Position numbers and translations under genes: made by a program. From assembly GCA_011033025.1 (NCBI GenBank), contig WFMF01000184.1, positions 248,001-312,000 of the forward strand: a DNA stretch of 64,000 bases. Reading direction: 5' to 3'. Positions 11,230 to 23,724 of this stretch are shown here, piece by piece. The notes below the pieces were generated by a model, which worked only from the letters and a program-made list of their open reading frames with translations, made no database searches and was not told where the DNA came from. Positions within the stretch are counted from its first letter, which is position 1. Every line of letters begins with the position of its first letter. The stretch comes from Beroe forskalii. Lineage: Eukaryota; Ctenophora; Nuda; Beroida; Beroidae.

Positions 11230-14200
11230 CTTCCTAAACGCAGCTTTGCGTTTTGTTGACCGGATAATTAAAAAATGACTAAACATAGTTTGTTTTGATT
11301 GGTTCATGGAACGGTCAAGTTTGTTAACTTTACGACGAGAAGTTACCAATAGTGATTTTAATTATTTGGTATGAATCAGCTTTAGCAATCTAAAAAAAGC
11401 ATTACTTAACAGAATTTATTGCACTGTTTCTTAAGTTTTGATAGTGTAGAATACCTCAAGAAATCATTGCCTGTTCCTATCTGAAAAAAGTTCGTTATTA
11501 GCAATAATACGTTATTAACAACGAATCGTTATTAACAACCCAATTTACATCTCCACCACAGGATTGCACTACCTCACTAACAGCATCCACAGGGAGATCT
11601 TGCTAGCAGTAATATACAACATGCATTATACCTCCCCAATCTTGTTTTAGTGACCGTGTAAGTTTGGTTCGGTTAAAATGAAATTTAAGCGTTGAATCCG
11701 GACGAGGGTCGTCAGACCCAAGTGGGAAGAACTACTGATATTTGGTCGGAGAAAGTCGGTCCCGGTCGGGGATAATCCGTTTCCATGATCTCAGGTGTGA
11801 CCGTATACCTTCGATAATGAACTCGGCACGCCTCGTCCATTATCCAACTTACATAGTCTCGGCTGTCCCCTCGACCATGTAAGTTGCGGTATACGGTCAC
11901 CACTTCGACATGTAACTGCTAAGTACAGCTGCTTAATTCAGGGTGTATGTCCGTCGACTGAAACCACGTACATTGCAAGTACGGAGTTTATAGTTCCTTC
12001 AAATCCAGCGGGCTATTCGGGAGTATTGGATACTGGGTATGTACCATGTGTATGAAATAGCTAAATAGCGGGCAGCTGCAGCCTGGTCGACGGACATACA
12101 CCCTGCCGTAAGAAGCTGTGCTGTTTATTGTATAGTGTGACCAGTTTATTTATATTCACGAGGATTCAAGTTAAATTTTACTTAAAATTTAACTTAACAA
12201 AATGAAGTATTTATTATTTACTCTGATCGATCTATTTGAATTTATTATTATATTGCTTGTTATAATTGATTTTTTGCGCCAAAGAATACTATAAAACGTT
12301 TCGCGCGTTACAGAGAAAAGGTGCGCCAGTTCAACTTCACTAGGGCGTGATAAGACCACGGTCTGATGTTTTTTGACGAACTTCTCTCCATAGGATCATG
12401 TCCAAAAATAACTCACACAATCAATAATTATTGCAATACCATGCCTAAAGCAGTCATTCAAATGGTCTGATATTCGACTGATTGTCTCTTGCCACATGAT
12501 TTAACTGAATAAGTGATATTCGTGGTGTTACAGTTTTGTGATAGAAAGATAGATTAACCCACCGCATTACATAAGAGCTGTACCTAACAGAACCGAGACC
12601 ACAGTTCGTTGAGAAAACCTGCGGAACATCTGAGGCAGAACCTGCCGCAGTTCTGTGAATCTGTGGCAGAGCGCGCTGCAGTTCGCTGGCAGAATTACCA
12701 GCTGTTCTATGACAGAACTCGCCGCAGTTCTGTGAACCACGTGTAGAATTGGTCCCGTAGTTCCGTAGGCCCCAAAAATCGTGGCATAATCTTACGCCTA
12801 AATATTTAATTCATTGACTTAGTTGAAAACGCATTATGAATAACTAGGGTATAGGACATTAGGGCATGGAGGAGCCGTAAGCCTAAACATTGGATCATAA
12901 AAGAGACGTTGATTACACCCGCAAACTTCGATGTGGTGTAAATAAGCTTGCAAAGAAAAGGTAGGTAGCAAGCAGACGCACATTCCTACATTGGAACTAA
13001 TTTGATTCATACTTTGTCTTACCTTCTGCAATTCTGAATGATAATTTCTATGTATTGAATCTTACTATATATAATGCGTGTTGTTAATATATATATATAT
13101 ATGTGGCGATTCGTTTTCAAGTTAGCATCAAAATTATTTTTTAATCGTGTTATAAGAAAGTTATAATAAATCAGAAAAATATAGAATTTTTTTGCGGCCA
13201 CCCTGAGGGGAGTGGGGGGGGCCACGCCCTTTTTTCGTCAAATTAAACTTTCGAATTTTTCAAAATTCCTTCGCCATCGAGTTCCTTATGATGAATAAAA
13301 ATTTTGAGAATTTTGTCCGCAATATTGGGTCACCCTGAGGGGCGTGGAGGCCACGCCCTTTTTCAAAATTAAAATTTCGAATTTTTAAAAATTCTTTCGC
13401 CATTGTGTTGCTTATAATGAATAAAAATTTTGAGGATTTTTTCCGCAATATTGGGTCGCCCCGAGGGGCGTGGGGGGCCACGCCCTTTTTTCGGTCAAAA
13501 TTAAACTTTCGAATTTTTTCAAAATTCTTTCGCCATCGAGTTGCTTATGATGAATAAAAATTTTGAGAATTTTGTCCGAATTATTGGGTCACCCTGAGGG
13601 GCGTGGGAGGCCACGCCCTTTTTTTCGCAAAAATTAAAGTTTCAATTTTTTTCGAAATTCCTTCGCCATCAAGTTGCTTATGATGAGTAAAGGTTTTGAG
13701 AATATTGTCGGCAATATTGGGTTACCGTTGGGGGCGTGAGAAGCTTTTTTTTCGCAGAAATTTAAGTTTCGAATTTCCCCTCCAAACTCGCACGGTCAAA
13801 TCACTGTCAAAGGGACATGTGGCCGTTAGCTCATGCGGCTGCCATCATTCGCCGTCCGTAGGACGGGAACCGACTAGTAGTTATAAAGCGTATTCTGGAA
13901 AATTGCTAGAATTACGCCAATTTATCAGTTAAGAGGGAAAACGTGAAATTTTGAAAGTTATTTGAGTGTATTTCAGCAATCTTCCCATCCACTGTTTGTA
14001 CTTCGTGAAGACTTATACCTAAATTTATTATAACCCTCCTTTTCTCTTTATTAATATTCAGTTTTATTTGTATCGTACCGCCCTGAAGTCTAAGGCCATA
14101 ATTAGCTTATCTGAGAGGTTACTTCGTTGCTCCGTATTATGCAAATCGTAGCGCAACTAACCACTTCAACTGGATGCCTAGCGATGTTTCCAGCTTCTAG

Positions 14201-14840
14201 GTGCTTGTCGTTGTAATTCAGAGAGTTAGAATGGTTTTGTTTTCCATTTGTAATGATGAACCTGTTTTACCGGTATTTTGTGATGTTATTCATCAAGTCA
14301 TAATTTCATCAAACTTTATCTTTAATTTCTATTGAAGTGTTGAGTTACCGAATCAGCGCGAGAAATAAAATCCCAGCAGAAATATTCGCAGCCCACATCT
14401 TAACAGATAACAGATAACAAACCGGTTTGACGAGTTTGTGATTAATCAAATTAAGTAAGATTTTGTTCAATAGAAGTGAAATATTGGACAATATACTGGA
14501 ACCACCCACTAACTTTATAAACCAACTTCCATCCGTCACCCTCAGCTGATCATGATTTTCGAAACCTTCTGAATTGACGACCCTTTTCGGGTCAACCGAA
14601 AAGTTTTCAATAATATCAGGCCCAAACCCCCTCTAGCCCTCTCATAAAAACTTTAATATGAACCATTTGTTAATTTTTACAGATTTACTCTTTCCCTCTA
14701 CTTATTAGGAGTATATAGTAGCTAGTATATAGTAAATTAACCGTGGGTCCACAGGGATATTACCAAGATGTACTGGCATGTTTAGTTTCCTGTTTTGTAC
14801 TTTTGTAAAATGAGACTCACCAAAATTTCAGCAGGAACAT
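11230..14840. other. Intergenic region with inverted and tandem repeats
   Basis: No coding exon was recognised. Nested inverted repeats occupy 11790-12107: GTGACCGTATAC near 11793 pairs with GTATACGGTCAC near 11890, and CAGGGTGTATGTCCGTCGAC near 11939 pairs with its complement near 12088. Degenerate CAGTTCTGTG-type repeats lie at 12600-12765. A tandem array follows at 13190-13760, annotated separately. The remainder is AT-rich and featureless to me. Confidence 0.5.
13040..13760. repeat. About 135-bp tandem repeat with GGGCGTGG/CCACGCCC core
   Basis: Four to five units each read roughly GGGTCACCCTGAGGGGCGTG, then CCACGCCC, then a poly-T/TTCG tract and an AT-rich segment with GAATTTT, CGCCAT and AATAAAAATTTTGAG. 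The array is preceded by a unique-looking 150-bp lead with an (AT)n run near 13090. An inverted copy of the lead plus about two units is at 36724-37150. Confidence 0.9.
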
Positions 14841-14885
14841 ATGGACCAAGAGGTATAGCAATATCCCCAGGTACGAAGGGAAACT

Positions 14886-16031
14886 ATGCCACCAATACCA
14901 TTGGCACCGTTGATAAACCAAGGAAGACCAATAATACGAAGACCAATGCTCAGACCATTTATTCCATTAGATATTGCAAATGGTTCGAGACATGTAGATA
15001 TCGTGGCAAGCATTAGAATAGATCCCATGTTCATGCTAAATCCCTATCAGTTAAGTGAGTTCCATCATGACCTTGGAGTAACAATGATAGTTGCTGTTCC
15101 AAGTAACCTCCTACTCCTGTTCTCAACTCTTTTCACGATATACATTGTGTATTCTAACTTTAGATCACTTATGAACCTCTACCTTTCTGTCATCTTCTAC
15201 CTTTTGTCTCAACTCTTTCTCCTGGTGGTTATGATTGGATCATGGGTTTCTGATGCTGTATATGGAGAGGAAACTTTGGGACGATGCCAGGTTAAAATGT
15301 GGTTACATGTATTCTCATTTATTTTGCCAGGTTACTGTATCCTGATCATTACCGCTGTGAGGAGTATCTTTGTGTCCAATCCACTTTGCTACCATGAGTA
15401 CATCAAGAAACATTATCAGTTTGCTGTTTTTGGAGGAATGGTGCTCACAGCAGGTATAATAGCATCTGTTCCATATTTAGGACTTTGTGGAGTTTGCATG
15501 GATAAGGTGATAATTGGTGAAAATTATATCGATGTGTGTTTGTTTGATAATGAAAATAAGATACATTGCATAATGTTTGAGGCAATTTTAGTAGGCTTTG
15601 GTTTCCTGATACCTACTATCTTAATTATTTCAATCTATGTGTTTATCTTGAAGACAGCTAAAAGAGCACAGAGGATCCATGACACTTTATTATTGGAATC
15701 AAGTGGATCAATCAGTGATGGCACGATGAGTGATGGCACAGATGAAAAGACTAACTGTGAAAGAATGACCATTCCTTGGTCCATCCTAACAATCCTAGGG
15801 GTTACCCTTCTCACTACTTTACCATGGGCAGTGGCACTTGTCTACACAACAGAGATTATAAGAATAGTGATGTCTAATAGTGCATGGGCAGTGGTGTTTG
15901 ATGTGGTCTTGGCTTTCATCCATGTTCTTGTGGGATGCTCATCACTGGTTTACCAGTTTTCAACAGTTTCTTTGAGGAAATGTTCAGTGGAAACATTAAG
16001 AAAGTGGTGCTGTTGTTGTTGTAAGCCGTAA
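14886..16031 (+). CDS. Intronless seven-transmembrane receptor, copy 1
   Basis: An uninterrupted 381-residue frame. After about 65 residues of extracellular N-terminus there are seven hydrophobic segments, from VTMIVAVPSNLLLLFSTLF to the last before VYQFSTVSLRKCS. The tail ends in a Cys-rich CCCCCCKP-like stretch that could be palmitoylated. A conserved Cys before TM3 (GRCQVKMW) and one in the second extracellular loop (CLFDNENK) could form the usual disulphide. The DRY motif is replaced (AVRSIF), the TM6 motif reads TTLPWAV and NPxxY reads SSLVYQF, so it is a divergent rhodopsin-type orphan. It is about 90 percent identical by eye to the receptor at 26830. The ancestral start used by that copy survives at 14841 but is followed in frame by a TAG at 14856, so translation must start at the ATG at 14886. 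Confidence 0.85.
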   Translation: MPPIPLAPLINQGRPIIRRPMLRPFIPLDIANGSRHVDIVASIRIDPMFMLNPYQLSEFHHDLGVTMIVAVPSNLLLLFSTLFTIYIVYSNFRSLMNLYLSVIFYLLSQLFLLVVMIGSWVSDAVYGEETLGRCQVKMWLHVFSFILPGYCILIITAVRSIFVSNPLCYHEYIKKHYQFAVFGGMVLTAGIIASVPYLGLCGVCMDKVIIGENYIDVCLFDNENKIHCIMFEAILVGFGFLIPTILIISIYVFILKTAKRAQRIHDTLLLESSGSISDGTMSDGTDEKTNCERMTIPWSILTILGVTLLTTLPWAVALVYTTEIIRIVMSNSAWAVVFDVVLAFIHVLVGCSSLVYQFSTVSLRKCSVETLRKWCCCCCKP

Positions 16032-18670
16032 GGCATGGGGAAGATGACAATAAACAACAAAGGACACTTATTATTTATATTGATTCACAAGGTGAAATGA
16101 ATGTTTTATCTGCAATTATCCTGCATGCAGTCACATACATAAACTCGGATGCATTGACAATTGAGAATGAGAGGGGCGAGGGGGCGTGAACCCACAACCG
16201 TGACCTGCTAAATTTTGACCTTTTTCGAGTTCGAAAATTGTTTTAGCATAAAATAAGCCTTTGCTCGGCTGTCCTTGGCCAGTCAGCTCAAAGGCTCAAT
16301 ATTTCAGTCGAACAGTTTTATTCGTGTGACTTGAATAATAATTAATTTGTTTCCGAATAAACTTGTTCTACCGGTATTCTGAGATAAGAAAATAAGAAAA
16401 TGTTTTAATTTAATCAATCTAGCAATATTAAATTACTTGAGGCAGGAAAAATTGTATATTCGCTAATAAAGTGATAAGACCGGTTCTACGGATAAAGGGA
16501 TGAATAAATAATTAATTCGTTTTCGAATAAACCTGTTTTACAGGTATTCCGAGATAAGAAAATAAAGAAATCGACTTTATTCAATCAATCTAGCAATATT
16601 CAATTACTTGAGGCACGAAAAATTGTATATTCGCTGATAAGGCCAGTTCTACTGATTCAGGGTTAAATTAAGAAATCTTCGTGCAATAATATCAGCTGCC
16701 CAAGAAAATATTCTTGTTTATTTTATTATGAGAGAAATATGAGAAGTGTTTGATTTTTATATTCATGATCCCTGTAAAGCTGTAAGCTGTATGAGGCATC
16801 TTCGGTCCAAAAAGTTTTTATTAAAGTATTATATCAATAAGATGTCAATGAGTAGATCAATGAACCATCGTAAGAAGGTAAGACGACAATTATACTGGCA
16901 CCAGTCACAAGGCTAGAAGTCACGAATGAGATGGCTGAATAGTTCCTACAGCCAGATTAATCCTCTTCTTCACCAACTTTACAATACCGTTACAGACTTA
17001 GCCAACTCATTACTTCATTATTATATTTTTCTATTAGAGTATTAGAGACTTAAAGGGTAAGACTAATAAAATTTTGATTTGAAATAGAATATTATTACCT
17101 CAAACAGCTGTTCTTCATATTTAAGCTGAATTCGTTGTCTTATCAGCACTGCAGTCAGTTTCTACCCAGCAACTTCTTTCTTCGTCCTCCGTTAGTCCAT
17201 TAACTCATTAAACTCGCTACTGAATTCTATTTTTGTTAAGTTTCATTCACAATTGATTTTGGATAAGAGAAATAGGAGAATGTGGTACAGGGCAAGTGGA
17301 CGAGCTGACGAAACATTCGTCACTAATTCGTTCAGTTGAGGAATGTTAATATCCGTAAGCTAGGTAGGAAAAGGAACATGGTGATTTACTGATTAATTAA
17401 GTGGGTGAGATACAAAACCTGAATGAATAAAACAGATGGTGATTGCGGTAAAATTCAAATTTTCGATAAAATACACCAATAATAATATAATAACCCATGC
17501 AGTATTGCAGTATAATCGTATTCCATCCAATTAGCGGCCCTATCAAGAGTTACCTGCATCTGAATTTAAATAGTATTTCACACACAAATACGTCAATAAA
17601 ACAGAACACATTTACACATGCATACCTGCTTTTCCGTCACGTAATATAAATTCTACATTCCATTCCTATTCATTCATAATGATGAGGGACTGTTCTCATT
17701 TAAGAGGTCTTAAGATTAAAACCACGAGTAGTATAGTCGAAGGTCCGGATTTTGTATGGACATTTAAATTGATTGAACGAGGGGTTGGCAAAGACTGACT
17801 GATTAACTGTTGGTGCGAACAGGGAATTGTGTCTACTATAATAGTAGTATAACAATAATTGTATAATCGCAGAAGCTGAAATAAGCGAAGGATATTTGTG
17901 ATGAGAACAGTCCCTAAATATAGTTCATAATTTACTAATTTACAATTTAATAATTTAAAATACACAAAAAAAACATTGAATGAGTCGATGATGTACTCAA
18001 AATTGCACGCTAAGTTCTTTATTCACTCCAAAAATGTGAGTTATGTACCTACTGTGTACAGTAATAAAATTATAATCAGTTAAGTTAAAAAAGTTGCTGC
18101 ATCCACTTTAAAATCACATAATAAATTATTGCTAGATCTTTAATAAAAGTTTAAAGATTGTTGGTTTCCTCATATTGAGGAAGACCAACCTTAAACATTG
18201 TACCTGAAAAGTGAAAACATAGCAAATCTGATTTTCAAATTTTATCCTGAGTAAATGACATTTCTAGTCTCTATTTCTCGTGTAGTGAATTGAATAACGA
18301 AAATAATTTTGTAATAAATTCTTGAATTTACACACAATTTACACAAAAAAGAGTTCAAGGATAATTATGCCAAACAGAGATCATAGTATAGCCAGTTATA
18401 CTTTTATAATTAAAATACTGCTCATTAGAATATTCAGGGGCTGCATATTGCATAATATATCATGAAGTGAAGGGATGGCCAGTATTGTCCAAAAGGCTTC
18501 ATTAATTTATTGACAGTGATCCTAGTTATAAGTAATTACTAAGTACTAAGTTAATTAAGAAATTAATCATTCATCCTTGAGGTGAGCAGACGTGCCCCAC
18601 CACTCAGACACTATCCGCTGCATACCTCTGTCAGACACCACAGTACACAGTCCACAGTCCACACAGACAC
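16032..18670. other. Intergenic, with a two-copy direct repeat and a hairpin
   Basis: Two tandem copies of about 165 bp lie at 16334-16500 and 16501-16665; both contain CGAATAAAC, AATCAATCTAGCAATATT and ATTGTATATTCGCT. A hairpin-like element at about 17665-17935 has ends sharing AGGGACTGTTCTCAT in inverted orientation. The rest is AT-rich with no coding exon that I can support. The 3' end of PSPH (minus strand) is at 18671. Confidence 0.6.
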
Positions 18671-21600
18671 CTAATTCAACTGCAGGATTTCAATGATGGA
18701 CGAGAAACTGGTGACGTACCAATCCGAGGCTTCTCTTACTGCACTTCTTTGCACGTTACCTCCGAACCCGATGAAAATGTCCTGCGAAGAAATGCTTATC
18801 AGATCTAGGTTAGTTTTTTATCTACTAACCACAGTACAGAGATACTTTTATAGGGCGTTATTGTGGCTGTGAAATAGAAAGTAGCTTGCAAGTTTGATAT
18901 GTCCCGTACGTCCAGGGGACCACACATACACGAGACAATTGCAGTTTACCCTCTTGAGAGGTTAAGATAATCCTCAGTAACTTCTTCACAATAAAAACAC
19001 AATCTGGACTTAATTCACGCATCATTAGTGATTGGACACTTACAGCAGGAGGTCTTGCTTCAGCATCCGTCATTCCATCGCCAACCATAATGATCCTACG
19101 AATACAAAATAATAATAATAATAATAATAATATTATAATATAATATACACACACCCCAATCTTACAAATATTCACAATAATAACATCATCAGAAGCAAAC
19201 TGTTTCATTGTTTCAATGTGGCTACACACCTATACCCAAGCGTCAGCAGTCGCCTCTTTTTGGGACCGGTTAATAAGAGGGCCGGTTGAATAAAGGCCAA
19301 TATGAAAACTTAAATCCTGGAAATTTTGACGATTCAGAACGGCATTATTGAAATTAATGAATCTTCTTTATTCGGTACGAACTTTTTGTAGTTGAAACTG
19401 TCCTTTAGAAACTGGACTGCAGTTGCTTTTCCGCCACTTTTGGAAGTGAATGACTCCTTGTCGAACCCTCTGTAGCGTCCTGAAACAAAGAACATAGTGC
19501 CAACTACTAGTTACTACTCTAAGGCTGCATCTAGGGGCGCCCGAAGTGCACACCCTGATCACGGGGTCGTGTGAGAGGCGGTTAGGGTACTAACTACTAA
19601 TGGCATTGGCCGCACAGCTAAGAGCTGAACGCCTTTCAGTGCTTCAGTGCATCATTTAGTGGCAGCTTGATATTAGTACAACTGGAAAAGATTAACAGCC
19701 AAGTTTAGCACTTAGCTCGTTCAGAAAGGATTTATTCAGGTATAACCTTGCACGGTAGGTACGCCACTTTTTCATACACCCACAAGTCACAGTAATACTC
19801 CAGCACAGAAATATATAGTTGCGAAATACACGGGCAAAATTCCAACTTTAATGGCATCAAAAATGAATCTCAGGGCGACGAACCATGTTCATCGAATATC
19901 AGAGTGTTAGCAATAATGTGATCCCGAGGTATTCCACATCTGTTAGCTGCCGGGTCAATGAGACAATGGAATCCGCCTGACACAAGACAAACGTCTATGT
20001 TACGCGACCTCATCACTTCCACCAGCTCCCTGCGAATTGTAGCTTTGTAGGGAGGTGAGAACATGTACACACAGAGTTTAGAGCAGACTTATTGTATCTT
20101 GAAACATTAGGTATCAATAATCACTCTTATCGGTAATCAATAATACAATATAAGAATATAGTTCCTATCTAGTCCTAAGTTCTATTAGTATTGTGGTTAT
20201 TCAAGGAGTTTTTAATTTCATAACATTATCGTACTTGAACCCTGGGGTGAGCGAAGGAGGACTGTTTTGGACCAGGTCTGAGATCTGAAATAGTGTTCAC
20301 TTTAGACTGGCAGACTGCACTATAGCTAAATTACCTATCATAGTAGTACGAGAAAGGTGGAAATACTGAAAGAAACGTTTGGAATTCATTGCTTCACCAT
20401 CATGCTGTCCTTCTGAGTTCTGAGGCACTTACCATCTGCGTGGTCGGTTGGATGATGTTGAGTCTGTCAGTAAGAGGCACCTACCATCTGCGTGGTCGGT
20501 TGGATGATGTTGAGTCTGTCAGTAAGAGGCACCTACCATCTGTGTGGTCGGTTGAATGATGTTGAGTCTGTCAGTAAGTGGCACCTACCATCTGTGTGCT
20601 GTGGTCGGTTGGATGATGTTGAGTCTGTCAGTTAGAGGCACCTACCATCTGTGTGGTCGGTTGGATGATGTTGAGTCTGTCAGTAAGAGGCACCTACCAT
20701 CTGTGTGGTCGGTTGGATGATGTTGAGTCTGTCAGTAAGAGACACCTACCATCTGCGTGGTCGGTTGAATGATGTTGAGTCTGTCAGTAAGAGACACCTA
20801 CCATCTGTGTGGTCGGTTGAATGATGTTGAGTCTGTCAGTAAGTGGCACCTACCATCTGTGTGGTCGGTTGGATGATGTTGAGTCTGTCAGTAAGTGGCA
20901 CCTACCATCTGTGTGCTGTGGTCGGTTGGATGATGTTGAGTCTGTCAGTTAGAGGCACCTACCATCTGTGTGGTCGGTTGGATGATGTTGAGTCTGTCAG
21001 TTAGAGGCACCTACCATCTGTGTGGTAGGTTGGATGATGTTGAGTCTGTCCGTAAGAGCGTCTCGGAAGGATGAATTGCTGCCCATGGCTTTACGAGTGA
21101 GGGCTTTCACTTCCTCTGCTTTGCCAGCATGACCAGCCATCTCGTCTATACCTTCACACGACAACATGGTACTGAGGAGAGAGGGTATTGGAAGGTAGAT
21201 TCAGGAGAGAATGTGAGGTGAGGAGGGATGGTGCTTATACTCTTATAAAGCAACTTCAGGGTTTTACCAGGCAAAATGGGCTTAGTAAACCCATTGGTTT
21301 ATAACCTCGACCATTGGGCGGCCGATCGAAACAGGATACATCCCTCGTGAAGTATCCCAAAATGGACCCAATAGGCGCGTGTCTATGTATTTTCAATCGT
21401 TTAGGTTTCTTACTTTAATAGTTTAATGATACAAATCCTTTTCATGGCATCAGATATTATTGGGTTAACTTCGCAAATGTTTATAAAAAATTAACCCCCC
21501 TTCCCATTATTAAGGTGAAATTAGTTTCATTACTTCAATATATTGGCATATTGTCGCAAAAACTCAAGGAGAAGTCATGAATAGGGTGTTTTACAATATT

Positions 21601-22390
21601 ACTGAATTATGTCTCATTATTCATTATTCATCTCCGACCGCGTTTCATTACGCAATTACGCCTCAGGAGACGAAGAATAGGTCACTATTAGGTGAGGCTG
21701 TGCAAACTTCCAGCTGATATCCTCAATTATGAAAGTGAGACAGGTGTGCAAATCTTTTGTCAATCTGTCTCCTGCAGTTTTCCAGCCAATCAGAGGAGGG
21801 TTATTAATGTCTTAATGGATTATTAAATCTTTTATTGATGATCCTAATCGATAATTTTTTATCCTAATCGATATTCGTTTTGCTCGAGTCCATGAAAGTT
21901 TATCACTTTATATCCTTCATACTTGATACAATACCTATTCATAAGTTGTATACCTCATTAAGTTGCATACACATAGGTACGGTACGATAAGTCGGACTCA
22001 AAGATTGAGGAACGCCATTTTCGTTTAAGTTTGGTTACTTACTTTTTCGATTACTCATGAGTTCATTAAAATAAAAATCGACCTGGATTCCCCTAGACCC
22101 CTTAATAGGTTGACGAATGAAGTAAACAAACCAAGTCAATAGATGGGGTGTATCCAACCCTTGTCGTATGAAAGTAGGAATGTGTACCAAATAATAACTG
22201 ACTCCAGTCAGGGGTAACTGGTGTATTCATTCTTATACGACCCCAACCCTCCATGAGTTCACTGTAGAGTATTAAGTCCAAAATATCACCTGTCAACATC
22301 AAAGCAGATACAGTCACAGCCGAGAAGAGTGTGTCGCACATTCTCAGGAACGGTCTCATCACATGGCTTAATTAGGTCGTGTGGTGCCAT
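18671..22390 (-). CDS. PSPH: Phosphoserine phosphatase, seven exons
   Basis: Seen: exons at 22390-22290, 21171-21015, 20284-20241, 20042-19884, 19479-19383, 19095-19044 and 18781-18671, about 240 residues (human about 225). The HAD nucleophile motif is split across exons 1 and 2: CICFDVD joins STM to give DVDST. Then come GIDEMAGHAGK, RKAMGSNSSFRDALTDRL and the second HAD motif LVSGGF, followed by GFDKES, SGGK, the third motif IIMVGDGMTDAEARPPA, and FIGFGGNVQRSAVREASDWY near the C-terminus. Known: the enzyme removes phosphate from O-phosphoserine, the last step of serine synthesis, in the cytosol with Mg2+. All joins are in phase except exon 3/4, which would close if one G of the GGG at 20240-20242 were absent; this is either an assembly error or a private indel. 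Intron 2 carries a 12-unit array made from the exon 2 end. Confidence 0.93.
20421..21055 (-). repeat. 12-unit, 52-bp array of the PSPH exon 2 end and splice donor
   Basis: Twelve units, ten of 52 bp and two about 5 bp longer (extra CTGTG), run from inside exon 2 into intron 2. On the coding strand each unit repeats the last 44 or so bases of exon 2, encoding LTDRLNIIQPTTQM, followed by GTAGGTGC. Every unit keeps ATG followed by GTAGGT or GTAAGT. Each unit also contains TGACAG, which resembles a 3' splice site. The unit farthest from the exon (near 20432) has the strongest donor, GTAAGT. Fifty-two is not a multiple of three, so retaining units would shift frame. Confidence 0.95.
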
Positions 22391-22836
22391 TTTACAATAC
22401 CTAGAGATAGTATGTGAAGATGATGACGAAATTCATTTGAAATGGATTTCATTGAGCAATATTTTAGAAAAATTGAAACTTTTTCATAATAATGTAGTAT
22501 CAAATTTCAGACAAAATACACGCATTAGATAGTAATCAAATACAATCAAGTAAAGAAATAAGAAATCAGCAAATACTCAAATACTCAAATAGCAACATAT
22601 AGTTTTAACTTCCTCTATGACAGAGTAATTACAGGCGGATGAGTGCCATACAGAATTAAATAATTGAGCTTTACGTTTATCCACTTTTTATGGCACACCC
22701 GGTATAACTAGATAACTAATATTAGGTAATAACTCCTATGTAGTTATTGTAAACTACATTATCATCATCAGACAACTATAACAATCAATATAATTTTATC
22801 AGTACAATGATAATCAAAGAATCAAAAGATTAATCC

Positions 22837-23724
22837 CTACTGTTTCACCCATTTCCCACAACTGTCCATACAATAGACAGCTGGCCTTTTGGTTGGACCG
22901 AACACATCATTACTAGAAGTAGTTGCCCTATAATAGAAAGCACTCCTCACATCATGACAAAAGTATTCTGGTTCGCAATGTGACGATGTGGAACAGTTGG
23001 TAAGGAGGAAGTCGTCTGGGGCCATTGACAACCTTAAAAAGCCAGGTTCGGCTTCAAATGCGAAGTATGGTATTTCAATGCGATGTGAAGTCTGATTGAA
23101 TATGTTTATACTATTACCAGATTTTCTGTACCAAGTTGATCTAAGCTCTAAATCTGGTCCACGACTAATGAAAGATGCTCTGGAAAATGTCCTGTTTCTT
23201 AGATTAAAAACGGCGCCAGATATCAATGGATATTTCAGTTTATCATTGTCGGTTCTAGTGTTTAGTTGTAAAGTTCCCCAATAGATAATATTGAATGTCT
23301 GCTCTGAGCTACAAACATATTTAAGCAATTCTTCAGATATTGGTAATGAATAGTTTTTATCATCTTCGAAACCGCCGATGACACAAAGTGATATTTCACC
23401 AGATAGTTTATCAGCCATAGATTTCATGATGTGAAACACTGATGATTCACCATCGATGTGAGCCAATCCAACAAAACGTTCATCGTACATGGCAACAATA
23501 TGGCAAGTTGTAGCTCCCTCAGTACCAACCCACTGGATCAAGGAGTCTGTTTTCATTTCAAGAGTAGCATATTCTCCTTGGTTGATGAACAGAGAAAAGT
23601 TTTCTACAACAATAAGTGGTGTGTCATTAAGAAGAGAATTCATTTGAGAGATTATGTACTTGTTAGACAAGAGAGCATCAATGCTGAGATGTTCATGGAG
23701 AGTACCTTCAATCAGCACAACCAT
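22837..23724 (-). CDS. NTAN1: Protein N-terminal asparagine amidohydrolase, intronless
   Basis: An uninterrupted 295-residue frame starting MVVLIEGTL and ending GKWVKQ. It matches NTAN1 over its length. ATTCHIVAMYDE carries the catalytic Cys (about residue 93, in the conserved TTCH). GLAHIDG, a CVIGGFEDD motif, ASFISRGPDLELRSTW and a C-terminal LSTSPxxEP-like stretch (NCSTSSHCEPEYF) follow in the family order. Known: NTAN1 deamidates N-terminal Asn to Asp on cleaved or Met-trimmed proteins, feeding them into the Arg/N-degron pathway; it acts in cytosol and nucleus. The length is close to the usual 310. Vertebrate NTAN1 is multi-exon, so the single exon could indicate a retrocopy or intron loss. 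PSPH lies 447 bases downstream on the same strand. This is unrelated in function. Confidence 0.9.
   Translation of the reverse strand: MVVLIEGTLHEHLSIDALLSNKYIISQMNSLLNDTPLIVVENFSLFINQGEYATLEMKTDSLIQWVGTEGATTCHIVAMYDERFVGLAHIDGESSVFHIMKSMADKLSGEISLCVIGGFEDDKNYSLPISEELLKYVCSSEQTFNIIYWGTLQLNTRTDNDKLKYPLISGAVFNLRNRTFSRASFISRGPDLELRSTWYRKSGNSINIFNQTSHRIEIPYFAFEAEPGFLRLSMAPDDFLLTNCSTSSHCEPEYFCHDVRSAFYYRATTSSNDVFGPTKRPAVYCMDSCGKWVKQ

Noticed and set aside
10860-11349. Minus-strand frames opposite the broken receptor
   Set aside because: Shadows of the receptor and its purine-rich 3' flank; no homology seen.
13790-13905. Possible tRNA-like segment (GGCCGTTAGCTCATGCGGCTGC)
   Set aside because: I could not build a four-arm cloverleaf with proper A and B boxes and a matched acceptor stem.
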